33,965 nt of DNA, taken from the NCBI GenBank assembly GCA_964448645.1, contig CAYUZY010000006.1, forward strand, positions 1 to 33,965, written 5' to 3'. A program made the position numbers and the translations under genes. This DNA is from GCA-2719315 sp964448645 (lineage in GTDB: Bacteria > Bacteroidota > Bacteroidia > Flavobacteriales > Flavobacteriaceae). A model generated the notes under the pieces. The model saw nothing but the letters and a program-made list of their open reading frames with translations. It ran no database searches and was not told the origin of the DNA. Numbering within the stretch: position 1 is the first letter of the stretch; every line of letters starts with the position of its first letter. Shown here piece by piece: positions 15,856 to 24,892 of the stretch.

Positions 15856-17757
15856 ATGAGTAACAAAATAAATTCACTTTCAGAATATTTTATAGAATAT
15901 GAAAAAAGCATTAATAATCCTGAGAAATTTTGGGAAGAAATTGCTAATGAATTTATTTGGAAAAAAAAGTGGGATAAGTTATTAGAATTTGAATTTAATA
16001 CTCCTAAAATCTCTTGGTTTAAAAATGCAAAACTTAACATAACAGAAAATATTTTTGAAAGGCAACTTGAAGAAAATTCTAATAAAACAGCTATTATTTG
16101 GGAACCTAATAATCCTGAAGAAGATGTGATTAAAATATCATATAAAGAATTATTTGAAAAAACATGTCAGTTTTCAAATGTTATGGAGGCTAATGGAGTA
16201 AAAAAGGGAGACAGAGTGATTATTTATATGCCAATGGTTCCTGAAGCTGCAATTGCAATGTTGTCTTGTGCTAGAATTGGAGCTGTTCATTCAATTGTTT
16301 TTGCAGGATTTTCCTCTAATGCATTAGCAGATAGAATAAATGATTGTAATGCTAAAATGGTTTTAACTTCTGATGGAAATTTTAGAGGGGCTAAAAATAT
16401 TCCTGTTAAAGCTGTAGTTGATGAAGCATTAGAAAGTTGTAAATCTGTTTCTAAGGTAATTGTTTTAAAAAGAACTGGTGAAAAGATAAATATGATTAAT
16501 GGCAGAGATTTATGGTGGCATGAAGCAATTCAAAATCAGTCAAATAATCATAAAGCGGTTAGTTTGGACTCTGAAGATATGTTATTTATTTTGTACACTT
16601 CTGGATCCACAGGAAAACCTAAAGGTGTTGTTCATTCTAATGCTGGCTATATGGTATATACTTATTATTCATTTTTAAATGTTTTTCAGTATAATAAAGG
16701 AGATATATATTGGTGTACTGCTGATATTGGTTGGATTACTGGCCACTCTTATATAGTATATGGACCTCTTTTAGCAGGCGCTACAACTTTAATGTTTGAA
16801 GGAGTTCCTACATTTCCAGATGCAGGAAGATTTTGGGAAATAGTAGATAAGCACAAAGTAAATCAATTTTATACTGCTCCAACTGCAATAAGGGCATTAC
16901 AAGCTTATGGTCTTGAATATGTTGAACCATATTCTTTAGATTCACTATCGGTAATTGGATCAGTAGGAGAACCAATTAATGAGGAAGCTTGGCATTGGTA
17001 TCATGATAATATTGGTAAAGGAAAGTGCCCTCTTGTAGATACTTGGTGGCAAACGGAAACAGGAGGGATAATGATTTCACCTTTAGCAGGAATTACTCCA
17101 AATAAACCAGCTCATGCTTCTTTACCTTTACCTGGTATTCAGCCAGTTTTGGTTGATTCAGAAGGAAAAGAACTTAGAGGAAATAATGTACAGGGAAATT
17201 TATGTATAAAGTTTCCATGGCCATCTATCTTGAGAACTACCTATGGAGATCATAAAAGATGTAAAGAAACTTATTTTTCAACCTATTCAAATATGTATTT
17301 TACAGGGGATGGTGCAAAAAGAGACCATGATGGTTATATAAGAATTCTTGGTCGTGTAGATGATGTGATTAATGTTTCTGGACATAGAATGGGGACAGCT
17401 GAAGTAGAAAATGCAATAAATGAAAATTCAAAAGTTATTGAATCTGCAGTTGTTGGATTTCCTCATGAAATAAAAGGCCAAGGTATCTATGCATTTGCTA
17501 TATGTCAAAAAAGTGATGATGATTCTATTAAAGCTTTAGAAGATGAAATAAAATTAACTGTAAGGAATATTATTGGCCCAATTGCTAGGCCAGATAAAGT
17601 TCAAATTGTTTCAGGTTTGCCAAAAACAAGATCAGGTAAAATAATGAGAAGAATTCTAAGAAAAGTTGCTAGCAAAGATGTTTCAGATTTAGGAGATATA
17701 TCTACTCTTTTAAACCCTCAGGTTGTCGATGAAATTATAAAAGGAGCAGGGTTATAA
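15856..17757 (+). CDS. acs: Acetate--CoA ligase (acetyl-CoA synthetase)
   Basis: This 633-residue adenylate-forming enzyme activates acetate with ATP and CoA. Visible motifs are YTSGSTGKPKGVVH (247-260, AMP-binding P-loop), DTWWQTETGG (395-404) and the C-terminal SGKIMRR, with Lys595 being the catalytic lysine that is reversibly acetylated in this family. The acetyl-pocket tryptophan lies in WWQTE. It is the third gene of an acetate operon, 25 bases after the symporter. Its last six bases overlap the convergent murF. The length is slightly below the 650 residues typical of enterobacterial Acs but normal for Bacteroidota. Confidence 0.96.
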   Translation: MSNKINSLSEYFIEYEKSINNPEKFWEEIANEFIWKKKWDKLLEFEFNTPKISWFKNAKLNITENIFERQLEENSNKTAIIWEPNNPEEDVIKISYKELFEKTCQFSNVMEANGVKKGDRVIIYMPMVPEAAIAMLSCARIGAVHSIVFAGFSSNALADRINDCNAKMVLTSDGNFRGAKNIPVKAVVDEALESCKSVSKVIVLKRTGEKINMINGRDLWWHEAIQNQSNNHKAVSLDSEDMLFILYTSGSTGKPKGVVHSNAGYMVYTYYSFLNVFQYNKGDIYWCTADIGWITGHSYIVYGPLLAGATTLMFEGVPTFPDAGRFWEIVDKHKVNQFYTAPTAIRALQAYGLEYVEPYSLDSLSVIGSVGEPINEEAWHWYHDNIGKGKCPLVDTWWQTETGGIMISPLAGITPNKPAHASLPLPGIQPVLVDSEGKELRGNNVQGNLCIKFPWPSILRTTYGDHKRCKETYFSTYSNMYFTGDGAKRDHDGYIRILGRVDDVINVSGHRMGTAEVENAINENSKVIESAVVGFPHEIKGQGIYAFAICQKSDDDSIKALEDEIKLTVRNIIGPIARPDKVQIVSGLPKTRSGKIMRRILRKVASKDVSDLGDISTLLNPQVVDEIIKGAGL

Positions 17758-19047
17758 ATAATCAACAATTTTTTCTAGATTAATTTTTCTAGAACCTTTA
17801 ATTAGTATTTTGTCGAATTTAATTTTATTATTTTTAAAATAATTAATTAGTTCTTCAATATTTTGATAATACAAAATGTTAGAATTGTTCTTTAATTTAG
17901 ATTTAACAAAAAGCTTACCTACCAATAAAATATTTTGGATTTTAATTTTTAAACATTTTGAAATTATTTTTTCATGTTCTTTTTTCCAATATTTACCTAA
18001 TTCAAGCATATCTCCAAGAATAACACAAGAGTTTTTTGTTATAATATGTTCTTTAAAGGCTTCTAAAGCTAAATTCATACTTGAAGGATTAGCATTATAA
18101 GCATCTAATATAATGGTTGTGTTTTTTCTTTTAATAATTTCTGATCGATTGTTTTTTGGTTTGAAAGATGAAATACTGTTTTGAATTAAAACATCAGGAA
18201 CGTTAAATATTTTACCAAAAGCTATTGCTGCACAAATATTATTAAAATTGTATTTTCCATAAATAGATGATGAAAAAATATAATTATTAGATTTTATAGA
18301 TATTTTTTGGTTTTCGGTTGAAATAGATTCAAACACAAAATCAGAATTGTTTATAGTACCAAAAGATTTTTTTTTACATTTTTTTGATTGGTTTATTTGA
18401 ATTTTATCATTAGAGTTTATTAAAACATCTCCTTTATTCTCAATTAAATAATGGTACAATTCAGATTTTCCTTTAATAACACCCTCTAAATTTTTAAAAC
18501 CTTCTAAATGTGCTTTTCCAAAATTTGTTATATATCCCCAATTTGGCATCGCTATTTTACATAGATTTTTAATTTCACCTATGTGATTTGCTCCCATTTC
18601 AATAATTCCAATCTCAGTGTCTTTTCGGATATTAAGAATCGTCAAAGGAACTCCTATATGGTTGTTTAAATTTCCTTTAGTAGCAATTGTTTTAAATTTT
18701 TTTTCTAAAACTAATTTGATTAATTCTTTTGTGGTTGTTTTTCCATTACTTCCAGTTAAAGCAATAATTTTTGTTTTTATTTTTTTTCTGTGATGATTTG
18801 CTAATTCTTGTAAAAATTTTAAAACATCATTAACGAATATTATTTTATCATTATTTTTTGTTTTTTCTGAATGTTCGTCAATTATTGAGTATTTAGCTCC
18901 TTTTTCTAATGCTTGAATTGCAAATTTATTCCCGTTAAAGTTTGGACCTTTTAGGCTAAAAAAAAGATTGTTTTTTAATATAGCTCTCGAATCTATAGAA
19001 ATACCTGTGGATGAAATAAATATTTTATAAATTTCAGATATTCTCAT
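17752..19047 (-). CDS. murF: UDP-N-acetylmuramoyl-tripeptide--D-Ala-D-Ala ligase
   Basis: This 431-residue Mur ligase adds D-Ala-D-Ala to UDP-MurNAc-tripeptide in the cytoplasm, completing the peptidoglycan precursor. The ATP-binding GSNGKTTT is at residues 99-106. EMGANHIGEI, the DAYNANPSSM motif specific for MurF and the C-terminal GSRKINLEKIV are present. It lies downstream of gldJ, as I recall it does in other flavobacteria. The transcription terminator of gldJ runs right up to its ATG, so its own promoter or read-through must supply transcription. It overlaps the 3' end of acs by 6 bases. Confidence 0.95.
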   Translation of the reverse strand: MRISEIYKIFISSTGISIDSRAILKNNLFFSLKGPNFNGNKFAIQALEKGAKYSIIDEHSEKTKNNDKIIFVNDVLKFLQELANHHRKKIKTKIIALTGSNGKTTTKELIKLVLEKKFKTIATKGNLNNHIGVPLTILNIRKDTEIGIIEMGANHIGEIKNLCKIAMPNWGYITNFGKAHLEGFKNLEGVIKGKSELYHYLIENKGDVLINSNDKIQINQSKKCKKKSFGTINNSDFVFESISTENQKISIKSNNYIFSSSIYGKYNFNNICAAIAFGKIFNVPDVLIQNSISSFKPKNNRSEIIKRKNTTIILDAYNANPSSMNLALEAFKEHIITKNSCVILGDMLELGKYWKKEHEKIISKCLKIKIQNILLVGKLFVKSKLKNNSNILYYQNIEELINYFKNNKIKFDKILIKGSRKINLEKIVDYL

Positions 19048-19080
19048 AAAAAAAAAGCATCTATTTTTTTAAGATGCTTT
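19048..19080 (-). terminator. Intrinsic terminator of gldJ abutting the murF start
   Basis: A 9-bp stem (AAAGCATCT at 19054-19062 with AGATGCTTT at 19072-19080) has a 9-base AT loop, and an unbroken A run at 19048-19056 gives the U tail on the minus strand. The tail ends at the base before the murF ATG (19045-19047). It starts 7 bases after the gldJ stop. Confidence 0.85.
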
Positions 19081-19087
19081 GTGAAAA

Positions 19088-20806
19088 TTAACCTTTTCTT
19101 TTGTGTCTAGCAGTTTTTTTAACTCTGCTTTTAGAGCCTAGCCTTGACATTGCACATCTAAAGCCTATGTAATCTGTTGAAATATATTGAGGAAGGTGTC
19201 TTCTTTGTGCAGGATCTAACCAATATGCTCTATCTTTCCAGGATCCTCCTTTATAAATCCTAGTTTCATCTGTAATTAAAGAGGTTCTCGTAGATTTTGG
19301 ATCCATTTCTGCTATAAATTTTCCTTCTTCATTAACTTGAGCTTTAGGTTGTCTAGGTGAATCATACATCAATGATGATTCAGGAGTTTCAGAGTCTAAT
19401 TGGTCTTCTGCTTTACCACTTCCAAATTTTCTTGAAGATTCAACATCTCCATCTCTATAATTTCTGTTATCGCTTTCAGAGAAGTTCTGTCTAAGAAAAG
19501 TCTCTTCTTCATCTATAGGCATTTGGTTTAATTGACCCGGCAATCTTTTTAATAAAATTTTTCCATTAGGTAATGTGTCAAAAACTATTTGATCAGGAGC
19601 TATTATTTCAGCTTTACCTTCTTCACCAAGTACACTTTTCATATATACATTTCCTCTGTAATAATTAAAGTCATTTGCTTCGTCATCTACAATTGGTCTA
19701 TACACATCAGAAACCCATTCAGCAACGTTTCCTGCCATGTCATATACTCCAAAATCATTCGGAGGGTATGATTTTACTTGAATCGTTATATCGGCACCAT
19801 CATCAGACCATCCAGCAATTCCACCATAGTCACCTTTACCTAATTTAAAGTTTGCAAGTTGATCACCCTCAGTTCTTCTTTGTTCAGATCTAGTATAAGA
19901 ACCAGACCAAGGATATTTTTTCTTACCTCTGTAGGTATTATATTCCCTATCACCAACTAAGGCTAAAGCAGCATATTCCCATTCAGTTTCTGTTGGAAGT
20001 CTATAAGAAGGAAGTAGAAGACCTTTTTCAACTCCAGCATAAACAGGAACTGTAATAGTTTCTTCATTAACTTCTTTTTCAGCTGTTCCTTCTTTTCCAG
20101 AATTTATTAATAGAGTTCCATCACCAACTTCAGATTCTTCATCAACTTTTCCACCATAAGCAGTTTCGGGTCTTTTTAAATAGGCATTAGTACTAAATGT
20201 AGCAGTAGGATCGACACTATTGTATCTTACACCTTCCTTAACATAATCTTCTCTTTCAAGAAGAAATTCATTTACACGATCAGTTCTCCATTCAGCATAT
20301 TGAACAGCTTGAAGCCAATTAACACCTACAACAGGATATTCAGCATAGGCAGGATGTCTTAAATAATTTGTTGTTAATTCTTCAACATAACCTAGTTGAT
20401 TCCTCCAAACCAATGTGTCTGGTAGAGCACCTTCATATATTTGACGATATTTTGGATCACTCGTAGGAAATACAGTTTCTAACCAATCTAGATATTCCAT
20501 GTACATTATATTTGTAACCTCAGTTTCATCAATATAAAAAGACATAACATGTTGTTGATTAGGTGCGTTATTCCAATCATGCATGACATCATCTTGAACT
20601 TGTCCTTTTGTAAAAGTCCCTCCTTCAATAAAAACTAACCCTGGACCAGTTTCTTGTTCTTCAAAGTCAGTATTATATTGAAATCCTCCATCTTTAGAAT
20701 TTATTGCCCATCCAGTTCCTCTAGAACTATTGTTTTTACCACAGCTTATAATTGCAATTATAAAAACTGTTAGAAAAAAATATTTTATTAAAAAGTTAAG
20801 CTTCAT
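19088..20806 (-). CDS. gldJ: Gliding motility/T9SS lipoprotein GldJ
   Basis: This 572-residue outer-membrane-associated lipoprotein (lipobox ending at Cys22, IISC) has a formylglycine-generating-enzyme/sulfatase-modifying-factor domain with no enzymatic role known in this family. Typical segments are VFIEGGTFTKGQ, FYIDETEVTN, YRLPTETEWEYAAL, VYDMAGNVAEWVSDVY and, near the end, GGSWKDRAYW followed by YIGFRCAMS. GldJ is needed for gliding and stabilises GldK, part of the GldK/N ring of the type IX secretion system. GldJ is chosen over GldK because of the length and the VQDDVMHDWNN and ALPDTLVWRN segments. The ATG at 20806 is chosen over 20833 because it starts the signal peptide. It is divergent from porV. 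Confidence 0.93.
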   Translation of the reverse strand: MKLNFLIKYFFLTVFIIAIISCGKNNSSRGTGWAINSKDGGFQYNTDFEEQETGPGLVFIEGGTFTKGQVQDDVMHDWNNAPNQQHVMSFYIDETEVTNIMYMEYLDWLETVFPTSDPKYRQIYEGALPDTLVWRNQLGYVEELTTNYLRHPAYAEYPVVGVNWLQAVQYAEWRTDRVNEFLLEREDYVKEGVRYNSVDPTATFSTNAYLKRPETAYGGKVDEESEVGDGTLLINSGKEGTAEKEVNEETITVPVYAGVEKGLLLPSYRLPTETEWEYAALALVGDREYNTYRGKKKYPWSGSYTRSEQRRTEGDQLANFKLGKGDYGGIAGWSDDGADITIQVKSYPPNDFGVYDMAGNVAEWVSDVYRPIVDDEANDFNYYRGNVYMKSVLGEEGKAEIIAPDQIVFDTLPNGKILLKRLPGQLNQMPIDEEETFLRQNFSESDNRNYRDGDVESSRKFGSGKAEDQLDSETPESSLMYDSPRQPKAQVNEEGKFIAEMDPKSTRTSLITDETRIYKGGSWKDRAYWLDPAQRRHLPQYISTDYIGFRCAMSRLGSKSRVKKTARHKRKG

Positions 20807-21004
20807 TATTACCAAATATTTTGCAATATACAAATTATCAAATTTTTACTCAATATTTGTATATCTAGACATTTAACGTATTTGATCAAGTAATATTGTG
20901 TTGTAAATTATTTATTATTTTTTTAATCATACCTCTAAATAAATAAATACTTTAATAACATTTATTAGTTTATTTCGTTTTTTATGATAGGAATATATAG
21001 TGTA

Positions 21005-22153
21005 ATGAGAAATTTTATCATTCTTTTCATAATTTCTATTGGATTTATAAATGCTCAAAATAGAGTTATAACAACAGGTGTTCCTTTTTTGATGATATCA
21101 CCTGATGCTAGAGCTGCAGGGATGGGAGAATTGGGAGTTGCTACTTCCGCTGATGCATATTCACAACAATGGAATCCTGCAAAATATATTTTTTCAAACT
21201 CAGAAAGAGGGTTAGCCTTAAGTTATACTCCTTATTTAAGTAAGCTTGTAGATGATATTTTTTTAGGAAATCTAAATTATTACAAACATTTAAATAATAG
21301 AAGTTCATGGGCTTTTAGTTTAAAATATTTTAGTCTAGGAGATATTCAATTTAATGAATTAATTGGAGGTTCAATTATTGATCAGGGTTTAGAAAGACCA
21401 AACGAGTTAACATTAGATTTATCTTATTCTTTAAAATTAAGTCCTTTTTTTTCCATGGGTATTGCAGGAAGATATATTAGATCAGATCTTAAAATTACTT
21501 CTGAAAGTGGTTCAAAATCTGCCAATTCATTGGGAGTTGATGTTTCAGCCTTTTATCAGGGAGAAGAATTTCAATTTATAAATAATAATAAGGGGATATT
21601 TAGATTTGGAATAAATATTTCAAATATTGGACCTAGACTAAATTATGATGTAGGAGGTCAAAAGAATTTTATTCCGACTAACTTGAAAATTGGAACAGGA
21701 TTAGATTTAATTTTGGATTCTTCAAACATTTTTGGGTTTTATTTAGAATTTAACAAACTTTTAGTTCCATCACCTGTTTCTAGTTATAATGAATTAGGTG
21801 TTTTTCAAGGATATAAACAACCTGATATAAGTTTTTTAAAGGGTATATTGACTTCTTTTAATGATGCAGAGGATGGAATTAAGGAAGAGTTTCAAGAAAT
21901 TACATATGCTATAGGTTTAGAATATAGATTTGCTGAAGCTTTTTCAATACGTTCTGGATATTTTAATGAAAATGAAAATAAAGGTTCAAGAAAATATTTA
22001 ACTATGGGTACAGGTTTTGATTTAGGTTTTATTGAAATTGATATTTCGTATTTGTTTTCTACTTCAAAAGTCAGAAACCCTTTAGAGAATACAATTCGTT
22101 TTTCTACAACGTTTAAATTAGAAAATAAACAGGTTATTGATGATCCAAATTAG
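21005..22153 (+). CDS. porV: Type IX secretion outer membrane protein PorV (LptO)
   Basis: This 382-residue outer-membrane beta-barrel protein of the FadL-like fold has an 18-residue signal peptide (MRNFIILFIISIGFINAQ). The conserved beginning TGVPFLMISPDARAAGMGELGVATSADAYSQQWNPAK is the PorV signature, followed by alternating amphipathic strands and a C-terminal strand ending in FSTTFKL. PorV delivers CTD-bearing cargo from the SprA translocon to the PorU sortase. The ATG at 21005 is preferred over 20984 because it begins the signal peptide. It stands alone on the plus strand upstream of pdhA. The porU normally adjacent is not in the window. Confidence 0.93.
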   Translation: MRNFIILFIISIGFINAQNRVITTGVPFLMISPDARAAGMGELGVATSADAYSQQWNPAKYIFSNSERGLALSYTPYLSKLVDDIFLGNLNYYKHLNNRSSWAFSLKYFSLGDIQFNELIGGSIIDQGLERPNELTLDLSYSLKLSPFFSMGIAGRYIRSDLKITSESGSKSANSLGVDVSAFYQGEEFQFINNNKGIFRFGINISNIGPRLNYDVGGQKNFIPTNLKIGTGLDLILDSSNIFGFYLEFNKLLVPSPVSSYNELGVFQGYKQPDISFLKGILTSFNDAEDGIKEEFQEITYAIGLEYRFAEAFSIRSGYFNENENKGSRKYLTMGTGFDLGFIEIDISYLFSTSKVRNPLENTIRFSTTFKLENKQVIDDPN

Positions 22154-22242
22154 TTATAATAAAATTGTATAATTAAATTTTATTCATTACTTATAATTAA
22201 GTAATTTTATCAGCAGTTTACTTATAAATAATTCTTTATTTA

Positions 22243-23238
22243 ATGAGAAAAATAACAAAAGCTACTTATTTGAATTGGTATGAAGATATGCTCTTTTGGA
22301 GAAAGTTTGAAGATAAGTTAGCTGCAGTTTACATTCAACAAAAAGTTAGAGGTTTTTTACATCTTTATAATGGTCAAGAAGCTGTTTTGGCTGGATCTCT
22401 TCATGCTATAGAAGTTGGTAAAGATAGAATGATAACTGGTTATAGAAATCATGTTCAACCAATTGGTCTTGGTGTTGATCCAAAAAAAGTTATGGCTGAA
22501 TTATATGGAAAGGCCACTGGTACATCAATGGGTTTAGGTGGGTCAATGCATATTTTTTCAAAAGATCATAATTTTTTTGGTGGTCATGGTATAGTTGGAG
22601 GACAGATTCCTTTAGGAACTGGAATTGCTTTTGGTGATAAATATTTTGGAAGAGACAATGTAACACTTTGTTTCTTAGGAGATGGAGCAGTAAGGCAAGG
22701 TTCCTTTCATGAAAGTCTAAATTTGGCTTCTTTATGGAAACTTCCTGTTATTTATATTGTAGAAAATAATGGTTATGCAATGGGAACATCAGTTTCCCGA
22801 ACTGCTTCTCATGATGAGATATGGAAATTAGGTCAGGGTTATCAAATGCCTTCTGAATCAGTGGATGGAATGGATCCAGTTTCAGTAGCTAAGTCTGTTT
22901 CAAAATCAGTCGATTTAGCTCGTGTTGGAGATGGACCTTCTTTTATAGAGATGAAAACATACAGGTATAGAGGACACTCAATGTCAGATGCTCAACAATA
23001 TAGAACAAAGGAAGAGGTTGAAGAGTATAAAAAAATCGATCCTATAAGTCAAGTTAAGAATGTTATTTTGAAAAATAAATATGCCGACATTAATTCTTTG
23101 GAAAAAATTGATAAAAAGGTAAAGGAAAGAGTTTTAGAATGTGAAGAGTTTGCTGAATCATCTGATTTTCCTGACAAATCAGTTATGTACGATGCTGTTT
23201 ATGAACAAGATAATTACCCTTTTATTAAACATAAATAA
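22243..23238 (+). CDS. pdhA: Pyruvate dehydrogenase E1 component, alpha subunit
   Basis: This 331-residue thiamine-diphosphate enzyme subunit has the ThDP motif from GDGA (146-149) to ENN (174-176). The conserved RNHVQPIG, GLGGSMHIF, GGHGIVGGQIPLGTG and RYRGHSMSDAQQYRT loops are intact. With E1 beta it decarboxylates pyruvate and reductively acetylates the lipoyl groups of E2. The E2 gene follows after 6 bases. No E1 beta gene is present here, which is usual in flavobacteria where pdhB lies elsewhere. Branched-chain 2-oxoacid dehydrogenase alpha is the alternative, but the length and E2 neighbour favour pyruvate. Confidence 0.93.
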   Translation: MRKITKATYLNWYEDMLFWRKFEDKLAAVYIQQKVRGFLHLYNGQEAVLAGSLHAIEVGKDRMITGYRNHVQPIGLGVDPKKVMAELYGKATGTSMGLGGSMHIFSKDHNFFGGHGIVGGQIPLGTGIAFGDKYFGRDNVTLCFLGDGAVRQGSFHESLNLASLWKLPVIYIVENNGYAMGTSVSRTASHDEIWKLGQGYQMPSESVDGMDPVSVAKSVSKSVDLARVGDGPSFIEMKTYRYRGHSMSDAQQYRTKEEVEEYKKIDPISQVKNVILKNKYADINSLEKIDKKVKERVLECEEFAESSDFPDKSVMYDAVYEQDNYPFIKHK

Positions 23239-23244
23239 TTATTT

Positions 23245-24873
23245 ATGGCTGAGAAAATTAATATGCCAAGGCTTAGTGATACAATGGAAGAAGGAACTGT
23301 TGCTAAGTGGTTTAAAAAAGTAGGAGATTCAATAAAGGAAGGAGATATTCTTGCTGAAATTGAAACTGATAAAGCCACAATGGAATTTGAATCTTTCAAT
23401 GAGGGTGTATTATTATATATTGGTATTAAAGAAGGTGAGACTGCACCTGTAGATTCTCTTTTGGCAATTTTGGGAGAAAAAGGAGAGGACATATCAAAAT
23501 TAATTGGAATTAATGAAGAAGATAATGAAGATGAAAATCAAGAAAATATAATTGAATTAAAAGATAAATCTGAAAAAAAGATTGAAGATTCTAAATTATC
23601 ACCTATACCCCTTTCTGAAAACGTTGAAATAATTACAATGCCTAGATTAAGTGATACAATGGAAGAAGGAAGGGTTGCTAAATGGTTTAAAAAAGTTGGT
23701 GATCAGGTTAAAGAAGGGGATGTCCTTGCGGAAATTGAGACTGATAAGGCTACAATGGAATTTGAATCATTTTATAGTGGAACCCTTTTATATATAGGGA
23801 TTAAAGAGGGTGAATCTTCACCCGTAGAAACTACTTTAGCAATTATTGGAGATAAAAACACTGACATTTCTGATTTAATTAATAAAACATTAGTAAAAGA
23901 AGAAACTAATGAAATTAAAAATCTAAATAATGAACAAGTTGTTGATGATAAAATAAATGACATTAAAAAAAATAAAGATAATTATGCTAAAGAATCAGCT
24001 GTTATTATTAATGATTCAGTTACAAGATTAAAAGCTTCTCCATTAGCAAAAAAGATGGCTTCTGAAAAAGGAATAGATATAAATAAAATAAAAGGAAGTG
24101 GAGATAATGGTAGAATTATTAAAAGAGATATAGATAGCTATAAAGTGTTATCTACTTCTTTAAATTATGGAAAATCAATCTCATTAGGAGAAGAATCTTC
24201 AAAATCATTTCCTAACAGTCAAATGAGAAAAGTAATTGCTAAGAGACTTTCAGAAGCCAAATTTTCAGCTCCTCATTTTTATTTAGGTGTTGAATTTAAT
24301 ATGGATAATCTTATTGCTTTTAGAGAACAATATAATACTATACCTGATACTAAAATTTCTTTTAATGATATAATCGTAAAGGCATGTGCTATGGCCTTAA
24401 AAAAACATCCAGAAGTAAATTCAGTTTGGCATGAAGATCAAATTTCACAAAATTATCACGTTCATATAGGTGTTGCAGTTGCAGTTGATGAAGGATTAGT
24501 TGTTCCAGTAATTAAATTTACAGATGAAAAGACTTTGCCTGAAGTAGGCTCTCTAGTCAAAGATTATGCTAATCGCGCAAGAAATAAAAAACTTAAACCT
24601 GATGAAATGGAAGGTAGTACATTTACTGTTTCTAATCTTGGAATGTTTGATATTCAAGAATTTACTTCAATAATTAATCAACCTAATTCAGCAATATTAT
24701 CTGTTGGTTCTATAGAACAAAAACCGGTAGTTAAATCTGGTGAAATTGTGATTGGAAGTACTATGAAATTAACTCTAGCATGTGATCATAGGTCTGTTGA
24801 TGGGGTAACTGGATCTAAATTTCTTCAGACACTTAGAGCTTATATAGAAAATCCGATAACTCTTTTAATTTAG
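23245..24873 (+). CDS. pdhC: Dihydrolipoyllysine acetyltransferase (PDH E2), two lipoyl domains
   Basis: This 542-residue core subunit of pyruvate dehydrogenase has two lipoyl domains (about 2-80 and 127-205) with lipoylation lysines Lys43 and Lys168 in ETDKATMEFESF. These are joined by charged linkers to a peripheral subunit-binding domain (262-296, SPLAKKMASEKGIDINKIKGSG) and then a catalytic domain with HRSVDG (His515, Asp519). The two lipoyl domains are nearly identical in the region MPRLSDTMEEG to IKEGE, suggesting duplication with homogenisation. It follows pdhA directly and so forms one operon with it. The symbol aceF is also used. Confidence 0.94.
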   Translation: MAEKINMPRLSDTMEEGTVAKWFKKVGDSIKEGDILAEIETDKATMEFESFNEGVLLYIGIKEGETAPVDSLLAILGEKGEDISKLIGINEEDNEDENQENIIELKDKSEKKIEDSKLSPIPLSENVEIITMPRLSDTMEEGRVAKWFKKVGDQVKEGDVLAEIETDKATMEFESFYSGTLLYIGIKEGESSPVETTLAIIGDKNTDISDLINKTLVKEETNEIKNLNNEQVVDDKINDIKKNKDNYAKESAVIINDSVTRLKASPLAKKMASEKGIDINKIKGSGDNGRIIKRDIDSYKVLSTSLNYGKSISLGEESSKSFPNSQMRKVIAKRLSEAKFSAPHFYLGVEFNMDNLIAFREQYNTIPDTKISFNDIIVKACAMALKKHPEVNSVWHEDQISQNYHVHIGVAVAVDEGLVVPVIKFTDEKTLPEVGSLVKDYANRARNKKLKPDEMEGSTFTVSNLGMFDIQEFTSIINQPNSAILSVGSIEQKPVVKSGEIVIGSTMKLTLACDHRSVDGVTGSKFLQTLRAYIENPITLLI

Positions 24874-24892
24874 ATTTATTAATATTAGTTTT

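Noticed and set aside
17769..17796. Repeated TCTAGA motif that could form a hairpin between acs and murF
   Set aside because: It encodes the last residues of murF (RKINLEKIV) and lacks a GC-rich stem or a U tail, so I do not call a terminator.
19088..20806. GldK or a sulfatase-modifying enzyme
   Set aside because: Length, the VQDDVMHDWNN and LPDTLVWRN segments and the murF/porV context fit GldJ, and the catalytic cysteines of formylglycine-generating enzymes are not seen.
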